The notes under the pieces were generated by a model, which was not told where the DNA came from, searched no databases, and saw only the letters and a list, made by a program, of their open reading frames with translations. DNA of 64,000 nucleotides, taken from Clostridiales bacterium (GTDB lineage Bacteria; Bacillota; Clostridia; Oscillospirales; Oscillospiraceae). The translations under genes were made by a program, and so were the position numbers. This document shows positions 47,191 to 54,946 of the stretch, in pieces. Location of the stretch: positions 16,328 to 80,327 of the forward strand of contig JALFOM010000148.1 of the NCBI GenBank assembly GCA_022782265.1. The letters are read 5' to 3'. Positions within the stretch are counted from its first letter, which is position 1. The number at the start of each line of letters is the position of its first letter.

Positions 47191-47310
47191 TTCTTTGAGG
47201 CCTATGTAAAATCAGAAATTTATGAGGCGGGCACGGACCGGATTGCACGGGACGTGCCCCAGATCCCGGAGCTGATCGGGGAGATCATGGGGGCGCACGG
47301 AGCGTCCTGT
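47191..47310 (+). pseudogene. Possible remnant of a coding region
   Basis: From 47194 a frame without start codon reads FEAYVKSEIYEAGTDRIARD and PQIPELIGEIMGAH, with a natural amino acid composition, and then runs into a half copy of the intergenic palindromic repeat. No family assigned. It may be chance. Confidence 0.25.
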
Positions 47311-47315
47311 TCACG

Positions 47316-47350
47316 GGAGTCTTCACCGCTGCGTGGTTCAGAACAACCTG
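47316..47350. repeat. Half copy of the intergenic palindromic repeat
   Basis: The reverse complement reads TTCTGAACCACGCAGCGGTG and AAGACTCCCG, matching the left half of the repeat at 9472 with a few changes. The other half is missing. Confidence 0.5.
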
Positions 47351-47399
47351 GGAAATGAAGAAAAGCGGCGAGGGCTTCGATTGCATTGGCCGATGAAAG

Positions 47400-47457
47400 C
47401 CCCGCCGGGGCACAAAAAAAGCACGCATTCGCGTGCTTTTTTGGTGCTCCAGCGGGG
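47400..47457. repeat. Extended palindrome spanning the tRNA-Lys 3' end and terminator
   Basis: Arms 47400-47426 and 47431-47457 match at 24 of 27 positions around ATTC. The right arm contains CCA, acceptor strand and part of the T arm of tRNA-Lys; the centre (GCACGC/GCGTGC with TTTTTT) is the terminator of the tRNA operon. Confidence 0.8.
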
Positions 47458-47517
47458 ATTCGAACCCCGGACACCCTGCTTAAAAGGCAGGTGCTCTGCC
47501 TACTGAGCTACTGGGGC
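47442..47517 (-). tRNA. tRNA-Lys (anticodon TTT)
   Basis: Minus strand: acceptor GCCCCAG with CTGGAGC, D arm TAGCTCAGTAGGCAGAGC, anticodon stem-loop CTGC-CTTTTAA-GCAG, T arm CGGGGTTCGAATCCCCG, discriminator A, encoded CCA. 76 nt. The acceptor stem has a C3-A70 mismatch. Last gene of the five-tRNA operon. Confidence 0.95.
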
Positions 47518-47541
47518 GTTTATACGTTGGGAGAAAAGCCC

Positions 47542-47615
47542 TGGCTGGGATGGCGGGACTCGAACCCACTATATCGGAGTCAAAGTCCGGTGTGTTACCA
47601 TTACACTACATCCCA
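47542..47615 (-). tRNA. tRNA-Gln (anticodon TTG)
   Basis: Minus strand: acceptor TGGGATG/CATCCCA, D arm TAGTGTAATGGTAACAC, anticodon loop CTTTGAC with TTG, T arm GTGGGTTCGAGTCCCGC, discriminator G and CCA. 74 nt. Confidence 0.95.
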
Positions 47616-47664
47616 GTATAGACTTTGTGGAAAAAGGCCGGCGCTGCCGGCCTTTTCCTTCATA

Positions 47665-47741
47665 TGGGGTGGGATATGGGGCTCGAACCCACGACACCCG
47701 GAACCACAATCCGGTGCTCTACCAACTGAGCTAATCCCACC
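47665..47741 (-). tRNA. tRNA-His (anticodon GTG)
   Basis: Minus strand: acceptor GTGGGAT/ATCCCAC, an extra encoded G before position 1 facing discriminator C (the histidine identity pair), anticodon loop TTGTGGT with GTG, T arm GTGGGTTCGAGCCCC, CCA encoded. 77 nt including G-1. Confidence 0.95.
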
Positions 47742-47753
47742 ATAATATTCTTT

Positions 47754-47830
47754 TGGCACGCCAAGAGGGATTCGAACCCCCGACCTACTGCTTAGAAGGC
47801 AGTTGCTCTATCCTGCTGAGCTATTGGCGC
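47754..47830 (-). tRNA. tRNA-Arg (anticodon TCT)
   Basis: Minus strand: acceptor GCGCCAA/TTGGCGT (G1-U72 wobble), D arm TAGCTCAGCAGGATAGAGC, anticodon loop CTTCTAA with TCT, T arm CGGGGGTTCGAATCCCTC, discriminator G, CCA encoded. 77 nt. It reads AGA/AGG codons. Confidence 0.95.
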
Positions 47831-47852
47831 ATATCTGACCCGAAGCGAAAGC

Positions 47853-47926
47853 TGGAGCGGGTGATGGGAATCGAACCCACGTATCCAGCTTGGAAGGCTG
47901 GTGTTCTACCATTGAACTACACCCGC
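47853..47926 (-). tRNA. tRNA-Gly (anticodon TCC)
   Basis: Minus strand: acceptor GCGGGTG/CACCCGC, D arm TAGTTCAATGGTAGAAC, anticodon loop CTTCCAA with TCC, T arm GTGGGTTCGATTCCCAT, discriminator T, CCA encoded. 74 nt. First gene of the tRNA operon. Confidence 0.95.
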
Positions 47927-47946
47927 ATGGGCCGTTCAGCCATGAG

Positions 47947-47976
47947 ATAATACCATATCTGACCGCAGGATGTCAA
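47947..47976 (-). promoter_or_regulatory. Promoter of the five-tRNA operon
   Basis: Minus strand -35 TTGACA (47971-47976), 18-bp spacer, -10 TATTAT (47947-47952), 20 nt before tRNA-Gly. Confidence 0.82.
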
Positions 47977-48016
47977 CAGTTTTATCAAAAAAATATTTCC
48001 GGCAGCAAATATAAAC

Positions 48017-48048
48017 TCATCCTCCGCGCAAAATGCGCGGAGGATGGA
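48017..48048 (-). terminator. Terminator of the Ig-repeat protein gene
   Basis: Stem ATCCTCCGCGCA / TGCGCGGAGGAT with a 3-4-nt loop, AT-rich tail on the minus strand. Confidence 0.75.
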
Positions 48049-48053
48049 TAAAA

Positions 48054-49799
48054 TCAGTGTTTCGGGTCGTCCCAGATGTCCAGATTGCTCAGATCCTTCA
48101 GAAAGTCCGGAACGTCCGCGTTGTCCGAGCCCTTTGTGCTGTCCTTGTTTTCCGCGTTGCCCGGGCTGCCGGCGCTGTTCCCGCCGCCCGCGCTGTTCGG
48201 GGCATCCGGGCCGCTCTTGCCCTGGGGCCGGTTCCGGCCCTTCCCGAAGCGGCCAAAGAACTGCTGGAACTTGTCGTGCTTCAGCACAAAGACATAGGCG
48301 CCGAGAGCGGCAAGGGCCACCGCCGCGGCAATGACGATCACTACCACCAGGGCGCCGGTGTGGCTCTCCCGGGGGATATCGGGCTTGGGCGTGACCTGGG
48401 GCGTCTCAACAGGCTCCGCGCTCTCCTCCGGGGCCGGGGTCTGCTCCGCTGCGGCGGAGACCACCAGCTCAAAGGTGCAGGTCTTGCCCTGATAGCTCAC
48501 GGTGATCTGCTGCCGGCCTTCTTTTTCCAGCAGCATGGGCGTGCAGCTGAAGCCGGTGCTGACCTCCTCGGTCTTTCCGGTGTTCATGGTCACTTCCAGC
48601 ACCATGCCGCTGATGTCCAGCCGGTCGCCCGCGCTGTAGCTGAGCTTGGTGGGCATGTTTTTCACGGAGATGCTCTCGATCTTCTCCTCAGCGGGCAGAA
48701 CATTGACGGTGAAGGCCGTGCTCTTGCTGCCGTAATTCACGGTGATGGTCTGGGAACCCTCTTTTTCCAGCAGCATGGGCGTGCAGCTGAAACCGGTGGT
48801 CACGTCAAAGGTGCTTTTGTTGGTCTGTATCCGCAGCTTCAGGCCGGAAGTGTCCAGCCATTCGCCCACGGTGTATTCCCGCTTGGTGGGCTCGGAGACG
48901 ATGAGGATGCTCTCCACCACCTGCTCCGCCTCCGTCACCAGCACCGGGAAGGTGCAGGTCTTGCCCAGGTAGCTTACGGTGATGTTCTGGGTTCCGGCGG
49001 TGTTCAGCGTGGTGGGGGACACGTCAAAGCCGCTGCTGACGATCACGCTGGTGCCATTAGAGTATTTGGCGATGATCTCAAGCCCGGAGGTATTGAGGCG
49101 GTCGCCCACCTTGTATTCCCTGGCGGCGGGCATGGCGTTGATGGAGATGGAGGAGAGAACCGGCTCGCTGACGCTGACCTGTATGGTGGGGCTGAGAACG
49201 CTGGTGGAGCTGCCGTTGTTGGTGTTGGTCACTTCGCAGTAGTAATAGTTGGTGCCCACTGCCGAGGTGGAGACCTGAAGAGAGCTGCCTGTGGCGCCCT
49301 CGATGAAGGTGCCGTTGGCGGTGCTGTTATAAGGGCTGGAAAACCAGCGGAAGCTCAGGCTGCCGCTGTCGGCCACCGTGGCCCTGACGCTGACCGTGGC
49401 CGCATCGCCCAGAAAGCAGCTCACGTTGGCGCTGACGGTGACGGAGGGCTCAGCCGGCGTCACGGTGAGGGAGCAGGTCAGCGTGGCAAGCTGCGCAGAG
49501 CTGTCATCCTTGACGGAGAGCGTAAATTCATATACCCCGGCGCTCATGGGTGTGCCCCGGAGATAGTGACAGGCTCCGCTGCTCTTCTGCTCTGTGACCA
49601 CGGAGCAGCCGGCGGGGAGAGTACCGCCCACACAGGAGGCGGTGCCGCTCTCCGTGGTGCCTACAAGCTGGTCCAGATATTTTCCGGCGGGCGCCTTGCC
49701 GAGATTTGCGATGATGGTGTTGTCGGCAAAGGCGGCGCAGGGCACCGCGGCGCACAGCAGCAGAATAATCAGCAAAAGCGAAAGAAAACGCTTGTTCAT
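48054..49799 (-). CDS. Surface protein with Ig-like (Big_3) repeats and C-terminal membrane anchor
   Basis: 581 residues from ATG 49799. Signal peptide (residues 1-24), an N-terminal Ig-like part, an immunoglobulin-like domain with SLSFRWFSSPYNS and YYYCEVTNTNNGSS, then three Big_3-type repeats of about 80 residues (each with the pattern TKxxYxVGDxLDTSGL...TGFSCTPMLLEKEGxQxITVxY, gap omitted). A membrane helix (about 492-515, TGALVVVIVIAAAVALAALG) precedes a basic, Gly/Asn-rich cytoplasmic tail ending in FLKDLSNLDIWDDPKH. It is an extracellular, wall-spanning adhesion or scaffold protein; ligand unknown. Repeats 2 and 3 share a 30-bp identical DNA block. Confidence 0.85.
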   Translation of the reverse strand: MNKRFLSLLLIILLLCAAVPCAAFADNTIIANLGKAPAGKYLDQLVGTTESGTASCVGGTLPAGCSVVTEQKSSGACHYLRGTPMSAGVYEFTLSVKDDSSAQLATLTCSLTVTPAEPSVTVSANVSCFLGDAATVSVRATVADSGSLSFRWFSSPYNSTANGTFIEGATGSSLQVSTSAVGTNYYYCEVTNTNNGSSTSVLSPTIQVSVSEPVLSSISINAMPAAREYKVGDRLNTSGLEIIAKYSNGTSVIVSSGFDVSPTTLNTAGTQNITVSYLGKTCTFPVLVTEAEQVVESILIVSEPTKREYTVGEWLDTSGLKLRIQTNKSTFDVTTGFSCTPMLLEKEGSQTITVNYGSKSTAFTVNVLPAEEKIESISVKNMPTKLSYSAGDRLDISGMVLEVTMNTGKTEEVSTGFSCTPMLLEKEGRQQITVSYQGKTCTFELVVSAAAEQTPAPEESAEPVETPQVTPKPDIPRESHTGALVVVIVIAAAVALAALGAYVFVLKHDKFQQFFGRFGKGRNRPQGKSGPDAPNSAGGGNSAGSPGNAENKDSTKGSDNADVPDFLKDLSNLDIWDDPKH

Positions 49800-49838
49800 T
49801 TTCGGGTAAATCCTTTCAAACATACGAATTCAAATTAT

Positions 49839-49867
49839 ATTATAATACAACCCGGGCAAAAGGTCAA
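49839..49867 (-). promoter_or_regulatory. Promoter of the Ig-repeat protein gene
   Basis: Minus strand -35 TTGACC (49862-49867), 17-bp spacer, -10 TATAAT (49839-49844). Confidence 0.82.
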
Positions 49868-49952
49868 CGTCTGACAAAGTATGCCCTTTTGATGGGGAGT
49901 GCGTCTTGCCTGAAACTGCGGTCCATTATAAGGGGAAGAATCATTCCGGGCG

Positions 49953-49981
49953 TTGCCATAAGGGAAAAGCTGTGGTAAAAT
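49953..49981 (+). promoter_or_regulatory. Promoter of the GH13/ispE unit
   Basis: -35 TTGCCA (49953-49958), 17-bp spacer, -10 TAAAAT (49976-49981). Confidence 0.78.
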
Positions 49982-50011
49982 ACAAATATCTGTATGCAAG
50001 GGGGAGATTTC

Positions 50012-51691
50012 ATGGCGGAAAAGCAGTGGTATAAGGAGATGTCCGTCTATCAGATCTGGCCGCGCAGCTTCTGCGACGGCAACGGCGACGGCATCGGCGA
50101 CCTTTGGGGCGTGCTGTCCAGGCTGGATTATATCAGGAGCCTGAATGTGGACGCCATATGGTTTTCGCCGCTCTATCCCTCTCCCAACGCAGACTTTGGC
50201 TATGATATCTCCGACTACATGGACATCCACCCGGACTACGGCAACCTGGAGGTGTTCAGACAGGTGCTGGACGGGGCCCATGAGCGGGGAATGCGGGTGT
50301 TCATGGACCTGGTGGTGAACCACACCTCCGATGAACACATGTGGTTCAAGGAGAGCCGCAAGGGAAAGAATAACCCCTACCACGACTACTATTACTGGCG
50401 TCCCGGCCGTCAAAAGGGCCGCAGGCTTCTGCCGCCCAACAACTGGACCAGCATCTTTGAGGGCGGGGCCTGGGAGTATGACAGGAATATAGACGAATTT
50501 TATCTGCATTTGTTCGCCAAAAAACAGCCCGATTTGAATATGGACAACCCCAAGGTGCGTGAGGAAGTGAAAAAGATCATGCGCTTCTGGCTGGACATGG
50601 GGGTGGACGGCTTCAGGGAGGATGTGATCACCTTCATCTCCAAGACCCCGGGCCTGCCCAGCAGCTACCCCAAAAGTCCCATCGCCAACGGCATGAAGCA
50701 CTTTGTGAACCGGCCCAGGGTGTATGATTACCTGAAGGAGTTCAAGCGGGATGTACTGGATTATTACGACTGCTTCACTGTGGGCGAAAGCCCCCTGACC
50801 ACGCCGGATGTGGCCCTGCGCTATGTGACGGAGGGGCCGGGCAAGGTGCTGGATGAGATGATCGGTTTTTCCCACATGGAAGCGGACTGCTTTATGACCG
50901 ACATCGTCCAGCGGCCCTTTAATCTGGTGAAGATGAAAAAAGCCTTCACCCAGTGGCAGACCGCCTTTGAGGGCCGGGCCTGGAACGCCCTGTATATCGA
51001 AAACCACGACCATCCCCGCATCATCAGCCGCTACGGCAGCGAGAAGTACCGCACCGAGAGCGGAAAAATGCTGGCCGCCATGTACATCCTCCAGCGGGGA
51101 ACGCCCTTCATCTATCAGGGGCAGGAGATCGGCATGCTGAATATCCGGCTCCCCCGGCTGGACATGTATCTGGACGTGATGAGCAAGAATAACGCCGCCA
51201 TCCTGTCCAAGGTCCTGCCGAAGAAAAAGGTGCTGGAGCTGGTGCAGCGCTCCAGCCGGGACAGCGCCAGAACGCCTGTCCAGTGGTCCGATGAGAAAAA
51301 CGCCGGCTTTTCCGACGGCGTTCCCTGGTTCTTTGTGAACCCGAATTATAAGGAGATCAATGTAAAAAGTCAAGAGGAGGACCCCAACTCTTTGCTGAAT
51401 TTTTACCGGAAGCTGCTGAAGTTCCGCAAGGAGACCCCGGTGGCACTATACGGGGATTACCGGGAGCTTATGCCGGAGGACAAAAATTTTTACGTCTACC
51501 GGCGCAGCCTGGACGGACAGCGGCTGCTGGTGATCTGCTCCTTCTCCTCTGAGCTTCTGCGCTATGACGCGCCGGAGGATATGGAGCTGGCCTCGGGCAC
51601 GCTGGTGCTGGCAAACTATGAGCACAATTTTGTGATTGCCAACGGTTTTACCGCCAGACCCTATGAGCTGCGGGTATACCTGTTTGAATGA
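50012..51691 (+). CDS. Alpha-glucosidase of glycoside hydrolase family 13 (oligo-1,6-glucosidase-like)
   Basis: 559 residues from ATG 50012 (RBS GGGGGAGA). Family GH13 subfamily 31-type order: WYKEMSVYQIWPRSFCDGNG, DLVVNHTSDEH (conserved region I), VDGFREDVI (nucleophile Asp), FTVGES (acid/base Glu) and IENHDHPR (transition-state stabiliser). Cytoplasmic. Likely substrates are isomaltose, isomaltulose, or other short alpha-glucosides; trehalose-6-phosphate hydrolase is an alternative. Loop near residue 130 (WRPGRQKGRRLLPPNNW) shows the WRDP...PPNNW pattern of this subgroup. The stop overlaps the ispE start by 4 nt. Confidence 0.92.
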   Translation: MAEKQWYKEMSVYQIWPRSFCDGNGDGIGDLWGVLSRLDYIRSLNVDAIWFSPLYPSPNADFGYDISDYMDIHPDYGNLEVFRQVLDGAHERGMRVFMDLVVNHTSDEHMWFKESRKGKNNPYHDYYYWRPGRQKGRRLLPPNNWTSIFEGGAWEYDRNIDEFYLHLFAKKQPDLNMDNPKVREEVKKIMRFWLDMGVDGFREDVITFISKTPGLPSSYPKSPIANGMKHFVNRPRVYDYLKEFKRDVLDYYDCFTVGESPLTTPDVALRYVTEGPGKVLDEMIGFSHMEADCFMTDIVQRPFNLVKMKKAFTQWQTAFEGRAWNALYIENHDHPRIISRYGSEKYRTESGKMLAAMYILQRGTPFIYQGQEIGMLNIRLPRLDMYLDVMSKNNAAILSKVLPKKKVLELVQRSSRDSARTPVQWSDEKNAGFSDGVPWFFVNPNYKEINVKSQEEDPNSLLNFYRKLLKFRKETPVALYGDYRELMPEDKNFYVYRRSLDGQRLLVICSFSSELLRYDAPEDMELASGTLVLANYEHNFVIANGFTARPYELRVYLFE

Positions 51692-52572
51692 AAGAGAGAA
51701 AGCCTGTGCTTATCAAAGAAAAAGCCTACGCAAAAATCAATATTTCCCTGGATGTGACCGGCCGCCGGGAGGACGGATATCACGATATGGTGATGATCAT
51801 GCAGACCGTCTCCCTCTGCGATGAGCTGACGCTGACCATTGGAGGCGGCGAAGGGGTCCGGGCCAGGAGCAACATGCGCTTTATCCCCGGAGACGAGAGA
51901 AATCTGGCTGTCAAAGCAGCCGTAAAATATCTGGAAGCCGTGGGAGAGGGGGACAAGGGCGTCAGCATCGACATCCGCAAGAATATCCCCGTAGGCGCGG
52001 GGATGGGCGGCGGCTCTGCCGACGCGGCGGCGGTGCTGCGGGCCATGAACCGGGCCTATGAGGGGAGACTGAGCGAAGAAGAGCTTGTGGCTCTGGCCTC
52101 GGCTACCGGCTCGGATGTGGCCTTCTGTCTGGTAGGGGGCACCATGCTGGCCACCGGCAGGGGAGAAAAGCTCAGCCCGCTGCCGCCCATGCCGCCCTGC
52201 TTTATCACCGTGTGCAAGCCGGAGTTTTCCATCTCCACGCCGGAGCTGTTCAAAAAGCTGGACAGCGTGCACCTGAAAGGCCACCCGGACACGGCCGGGC
52301 TGATTGCCGCTCTGGAAAAGGGCAGTCTGCCGGAGCTCTGCCGCAGAATGTATAATGTCTTTGAGGACGTGGGCGACCGGCGTATGCGCACGGTCAGCCA
52401 GATCAAGGGACAGCTGCTGGACCACGGCGCGCTGGGCGCGGTGATGACCGGCACCGGCTCTGCGGTTTTCGGGGTGTTTCAGGAACGGGGCCGGGCGGAG
52501 ACAGCCTGCGCCGCGCTGAAAAAGGAATACGGCTTCTGCTGCGTGACGGAAGCGGTGGGCCGCCTGTTATAA
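51688..52572 (+). CDS. ispE: 4-diphosphocytidyl-2-C-methyl-D-erythritol kinase
   Basis: 294 residues from ATG 51688 (overlap ATGA with the GH13 gene); GTG 51706 is an alternative start. GHMP kinase fold: EKAYAKINISLDVTGRREDG at the N-terminus with the catalytic Lys/Asp region, ATP-binding PVGAGMGGGSADAAAVLRAM (near 105) and the C-terminal GAVMTGTGSAVFGVF motif. It phosphorylates CDP-methylerythritol in the non-mevalonate isoprenoid pathway, in the cytoplasm. Coupling of an essential isoprenoid gene to a glucosidase is probably incidental. Confidence 0.96.
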   Translation: MKERKPVLIKEKAYAKINISLDVTGRREDGYHDMVMIMQTVSLCDELTLTIGGGEGVRARSNMRFIPGDERNLAVKAAVKYLEAVGEGDKGVSIDIRKNIPVGAGMGGGSADAAAVLRAMNRAYEGRLSEEELVALASATGSDVAFCLVGGTMLATGRGEKLSPLPPMPPCFITVCKPEFSISTPELFKKLDSVHLKGHPDTAGLIAALEKGSLPELCRRMYNVFEDVGDRRMRTVSQIKGQLLDHGALGAVMTGTGSAVFGVFQERGRAETACAALKKEYGFCCVTEAVGRLL

Positions 52573-52580
52573 AATTTGAA

Positions 52581-52625
52581 AAAACCGCCGATACTATGAG
52601 CAAATACATAGTAAGGCGGTTTGTT
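52581..52625 (+). terminator. Hairpin between ispE and spoIIR
   Basis: AAACCGCC-GA-TACTATG (52582-52598) pairs with CATAGTA-A-GGCGGTTT (52607-52622), followed by TGTTTT. It ends ispE, and its 3' arm contains AAGGCGG, the only RBS-like sequence of spoIIR. Confidence 0.85.
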
Positions 52626-52627
52626 TT

Positions 52628-53230
52628 ATGGAAAAAAGCAAAAATAAAAGTCTGAGAGCCTGGGAGATCGCGGCCCTGATGGCCCTGAGTCTGGCGCTTT
52701 GCGCCGGAACCTGGGCACAGTCGCGGCAGCAGTCCATCAGCTCGGCGCTGGTGCGGCTGCACGTCATCGCCGTTTCCGACGCGGCGGAGGAGCAGGAGAT
52801 CAAGCTGGAGGTGCGGGACGCGGTGCTGGCCTATCTGACGCCGGCGCTGGAGAACGCGGAGAACCAGCAGCAGGCCCGGCAGATCATCACGGAGAATCTG
52901 GAGGGCATCGCCGAAGCGGCGGGGGCTGCGGCACAAGGCCGGCAGGTCAGCGTCACGCTCAGCCGGGAGAGCTACCCTACCCGGGAGTACGAGGGCTTTA
53001 CCCTGCCCGCCGGGCGCTATGAGTCCCTGCGGGTCATTCTGGGCGAGGGCGAGGGAAAGAACTGGTGGTGTGTGGTGTTTCCGCCCCTCTGCCTGTCCGC
53101 GGCGGAGCGTGAAGAGGTGCAGAGCGTCCTGAACGGAGAGGACCTGGCCATCGTCACCGAGGAAGAGGGCTATGTGCTGCGCTTCAGGTTAGTGGAGCTG
53201 TGGGGAGAATTGCTCAATGCTCTGTCTTGA
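52628..53230 (+). CDS. spoIIR: Stage II sporulation protein R
   Basis: 200 residues. N-terminal signal or anchor (residues 13-30), then the SpoIIR core: LVRLHVIAVSDAAEEQEIKL (~41-60), VRDAVLAYL and the C-terminal GKNWWCVVFPPLCL (near 157). SpoIIR is made in the forespore under sigma-F, secreted to the intermembrane space and triggers SpoIIGA to process pro-sigma-E in the mother cell. No sigma-F promoter was confidently identified. The probable RBS (AAGGCGG) is buried in the hairpin that terminates ispE. Confidence 0.93.
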   Translation: MEKSKNKSLRAWEIAALMALSLALCAGTWAQSRQQSISSALVRLHVIAVSDAAEEQEIKLEVRDAVLAYLTPALENAENQQQARQIITENLEGIAEAAGAAAQGRQVSVTLSRESYPTREYEGFTLPAGRYESLRVILGEGEGKNWWCVVFPPLCLSAAEREEVQSVLNGEDLAIVTEEEGYVLRFRLVELWGELLNALS

Positions 53231-53255
53231 AGCCGGCGGGCGGATGATGTATAAT
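53227..53255 (+). promoter_or_regulatory. Promoter of the FAH-family gene
   Basis: -35 TTGAAG (53227-53232), 17-bp spacer, -10 TATAAT (53250-53255); the -35 overlaps the spoIIR stop. Confidence 0.75.
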
Positions 53256-53283
53256 GACCTCAAAAATTGTGGAGGTCAGATCA

Positions 53284-54117
53284 ATGAAGCTTTGTAATAT
53301 CATCGCAGATGGGGAGATACATCTCGCCATAGACACGGCCCGGGGTATGGTGGACGCCACGGCCGCCGGTTTTGCCGGGAACATGGACGGCGTGATCCGG
53401 GGGGGCGGCATGGACGAGCTGTCCGGAATCGCTATGGACGAGAGCCTGCCCCTTGTCAAAGCGCCGGTTTTTGCCAACGTGGTGAACAAAACCGGAAAGC
53501 TGGTCTGCGTGGGCCTGAACTACCGGGCTCACGCCGCGGGCATCCATATGAAGCTGCCGGAATACCCCATCCTGTTTTCCAAGTTTGACAATGCCCTGGT
53601 CCCCGCGGGAACGGACGTGACCCTGCCGCCATGGGAGAGCAGCTATGACTACGAGGCGGAGCTGGTCATCGTCATGGGCAAAACCGCCTGGAATGTGAGC
53701 CCGGAGGAGGCGAAAAACTGCATCTTCGGCTATACCTGCGGCAACGATTTCAGCCTGCGGGACGCCCAGATGCGCAGCGGCCAGTGGCTCATCGGCAAGA
53801 CCATGCCCGGCTTCGGCCCCTGCGGCCCCTGCATCGTCACGGCGGACAGCTTTGACCCGGAGCGCGGAAAAAATGTGAGAAGCTATGTCAACGGCGTCCT
53901 GCGCCAGAACGGCAGCACCGCCGATATGATCTTCTCCTGCGCCCGGATCGTCAGCTACGCGTCCAAATATATCCGCCTGGAGCCGGGCGACCTGATCTTC
54001 ACCGGCACGCCCAGCGGCGTGGCCCTGGAGGAGCAGGAAAAGGTCTGGCTCAAGCCCGGAGACCTGGTGGACGTGTATATCGAAGACATCGGCACCCTGA
54101 CCAACCGGCTCGTTTGA
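53284..54117 (+). CDS. Fumarylacetoacetate hydrolase (FAH) family protein
   Basis: 277 residues from ATG 53284 (RBS GGAGGTC). FAH fold from residue ~70: VCVGLNYRAHAAG, ILFSKFDNALV, DYEAELVIVMGK (metal-ligand acidic residues), GYTCGNDFSLRDAQM, GKTMPGFGPCGPCIV and FTGTPSGVA. Members include 2-hydroxyhepta-2,4-diene-1,7-dioate isomerases, acylpyruvases and oxaloacetate decarboxylases; the substrate here is unknown. It is followed 15 nt later by an MBL-fold hydrolase in the same transcript, suggesting a shared pathway for a small oxo-acid or its detoxification. Confidence 0.9.
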   Translation: MKLCNIIADGEIHLAIDTARGMVDATAAGFAGNMDGVIRGGGMDELSGIAMDESLPLVKAPVFANVVNKTGKLVCVGLNYRAHAAGIHMKLPEYPILFSKFDNALVPAGTDVTLPPWESSYDYEAELVIVMGKTAWNVSPEEAKNCIFGYTCGNDFSLRDAQMRSGQWLIGKTMPGFGPCGPCIVTADSFDPERGKNVRSYVNGVLRQNGSTADMIFSCARIVSYASKYIRLEPGDLIFTGTPSGVALEEQEKVWLKPGDLVDVYIEDIGTLTNRLV

Positions 54118-54132
54118 GCGGAGGCTACCGCC

Positions 54133-54894
54133 ATGAACGACTGGTTCACCATTGACAGGGCCGAAGAAGATACCACCATCATCAGCGAGTACCGGCACTG
54201 GGAAAAGACCCACTGCTATCTGCTGGAGGGGTCGGAGCGCAGTTTGCTGATCGACACCGGCCTGGGCGTCTGCGATATCAGCGAAGTGGTGCGGGAGCTG
54301 ACGGACAAGCCCGTCACCGCCGTGGCCACCCATGTGCACTGGGATCACATCGGCGGGCACCGGTATTTCCCCGACTTCTGTGCCCACCCGGCGGAGCTGC
54401 CCTGGCTCACCGAGGGCTTTCCCCAGCCGCGGCAGGAGATTATTGACTGCTTTGCCCACGGCTGCACCCTGCCCAAGGACTTTGATCTGAGCAAATATGA
54501 GATTTTTCAGGGGACGCCCGCCCGGCTGCTCCGGGACGGGGATGTGATCGACCTGGGCGGACGGAAAATTCAGGTGCTGCACACGCCGGGTCACGCCCCG
54601 GGGCATATGTGCTTCTGGGAGTGTGAGCGGGGCAGCCTTTACACCGGCGATCTGGTGTATAAAAAGACCCTGGCGGCCTATTTCCCCACCACCGACCCGG
54701 AGGAGTATCTGCGCTCATTGGAGAAAATTGCAGAGCTGCCGGTAAAACGGGTGTTCCCGGCCCACTTTGGACTGGATGTGGAGCCGGACATCATCCTGCG
54801 GATGCGGGACGCGTTCCGGGAATTGAAGGCCCAGGGGCGGCTCTGCCACGGCAGCGGCGTCATCGACTACGGCGACTGGGCCCTGCGGCTTTAA
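54133..54894 (+). CDS. MBL-fold metallo-hydrolase (glyoxalase II-like)
   Basis: 253 residues from ATG 54133. Metallo-beta-lactamase fold with the metal site THVHWDHIGGH (HxHxDH, residues ~57-67), HTPGHAPGHMCFWE (third ligand, ~155), the bridging Asp in LYTGDLVY and the last His in FPAHFGLD. No signal peptide; cytoplasmic. It resembles glyoxalase II or thioesterase-like hydrolases. Its transcript is shared with the FAH-family gene and ends at a terminator 14 nt later. Confidence 0.9.
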   Translation: MNDWFTIDRAEEDTTIISEYRHWEKTHCYLLEGSERSLLIDTGLGVCDISEVVRELTDKPVTAVATHVHWDHIGGHRYFPDFCAHPAELPWLTEGFPQPRQEIIDCFAHGCTLPKDFDLSKYEIFQGTPARLLRDGDVIDLGGRKIQVLHTPGHAPGHMCFWECERGSLYTGDLVYKKTLAAYFPTTDPEEYLRSLEKIAELPVKRVFPAHFGLDVEPDIILRMRDAFRELKAQGRLCHGSGVIDYGDWALRL

Positions 54895-54907
54895 TCATGT
54901 TTTCAGA

Positions 54908-54946
54908 CTGCCTGCCCCAAACGGATATTGGGGCAGGCAGTTCATT
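54908..54946. terminator. Bidirectional terminator
   Basis: A 13-bp perfect stem (CTGCCTGCCCCAA / TTGGGGCAGGCAG) with a 7-nt loop, followed by TTCATT; the converging nucleotidyltransferase gene ends here on the other strand. Confidence 0.88.
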
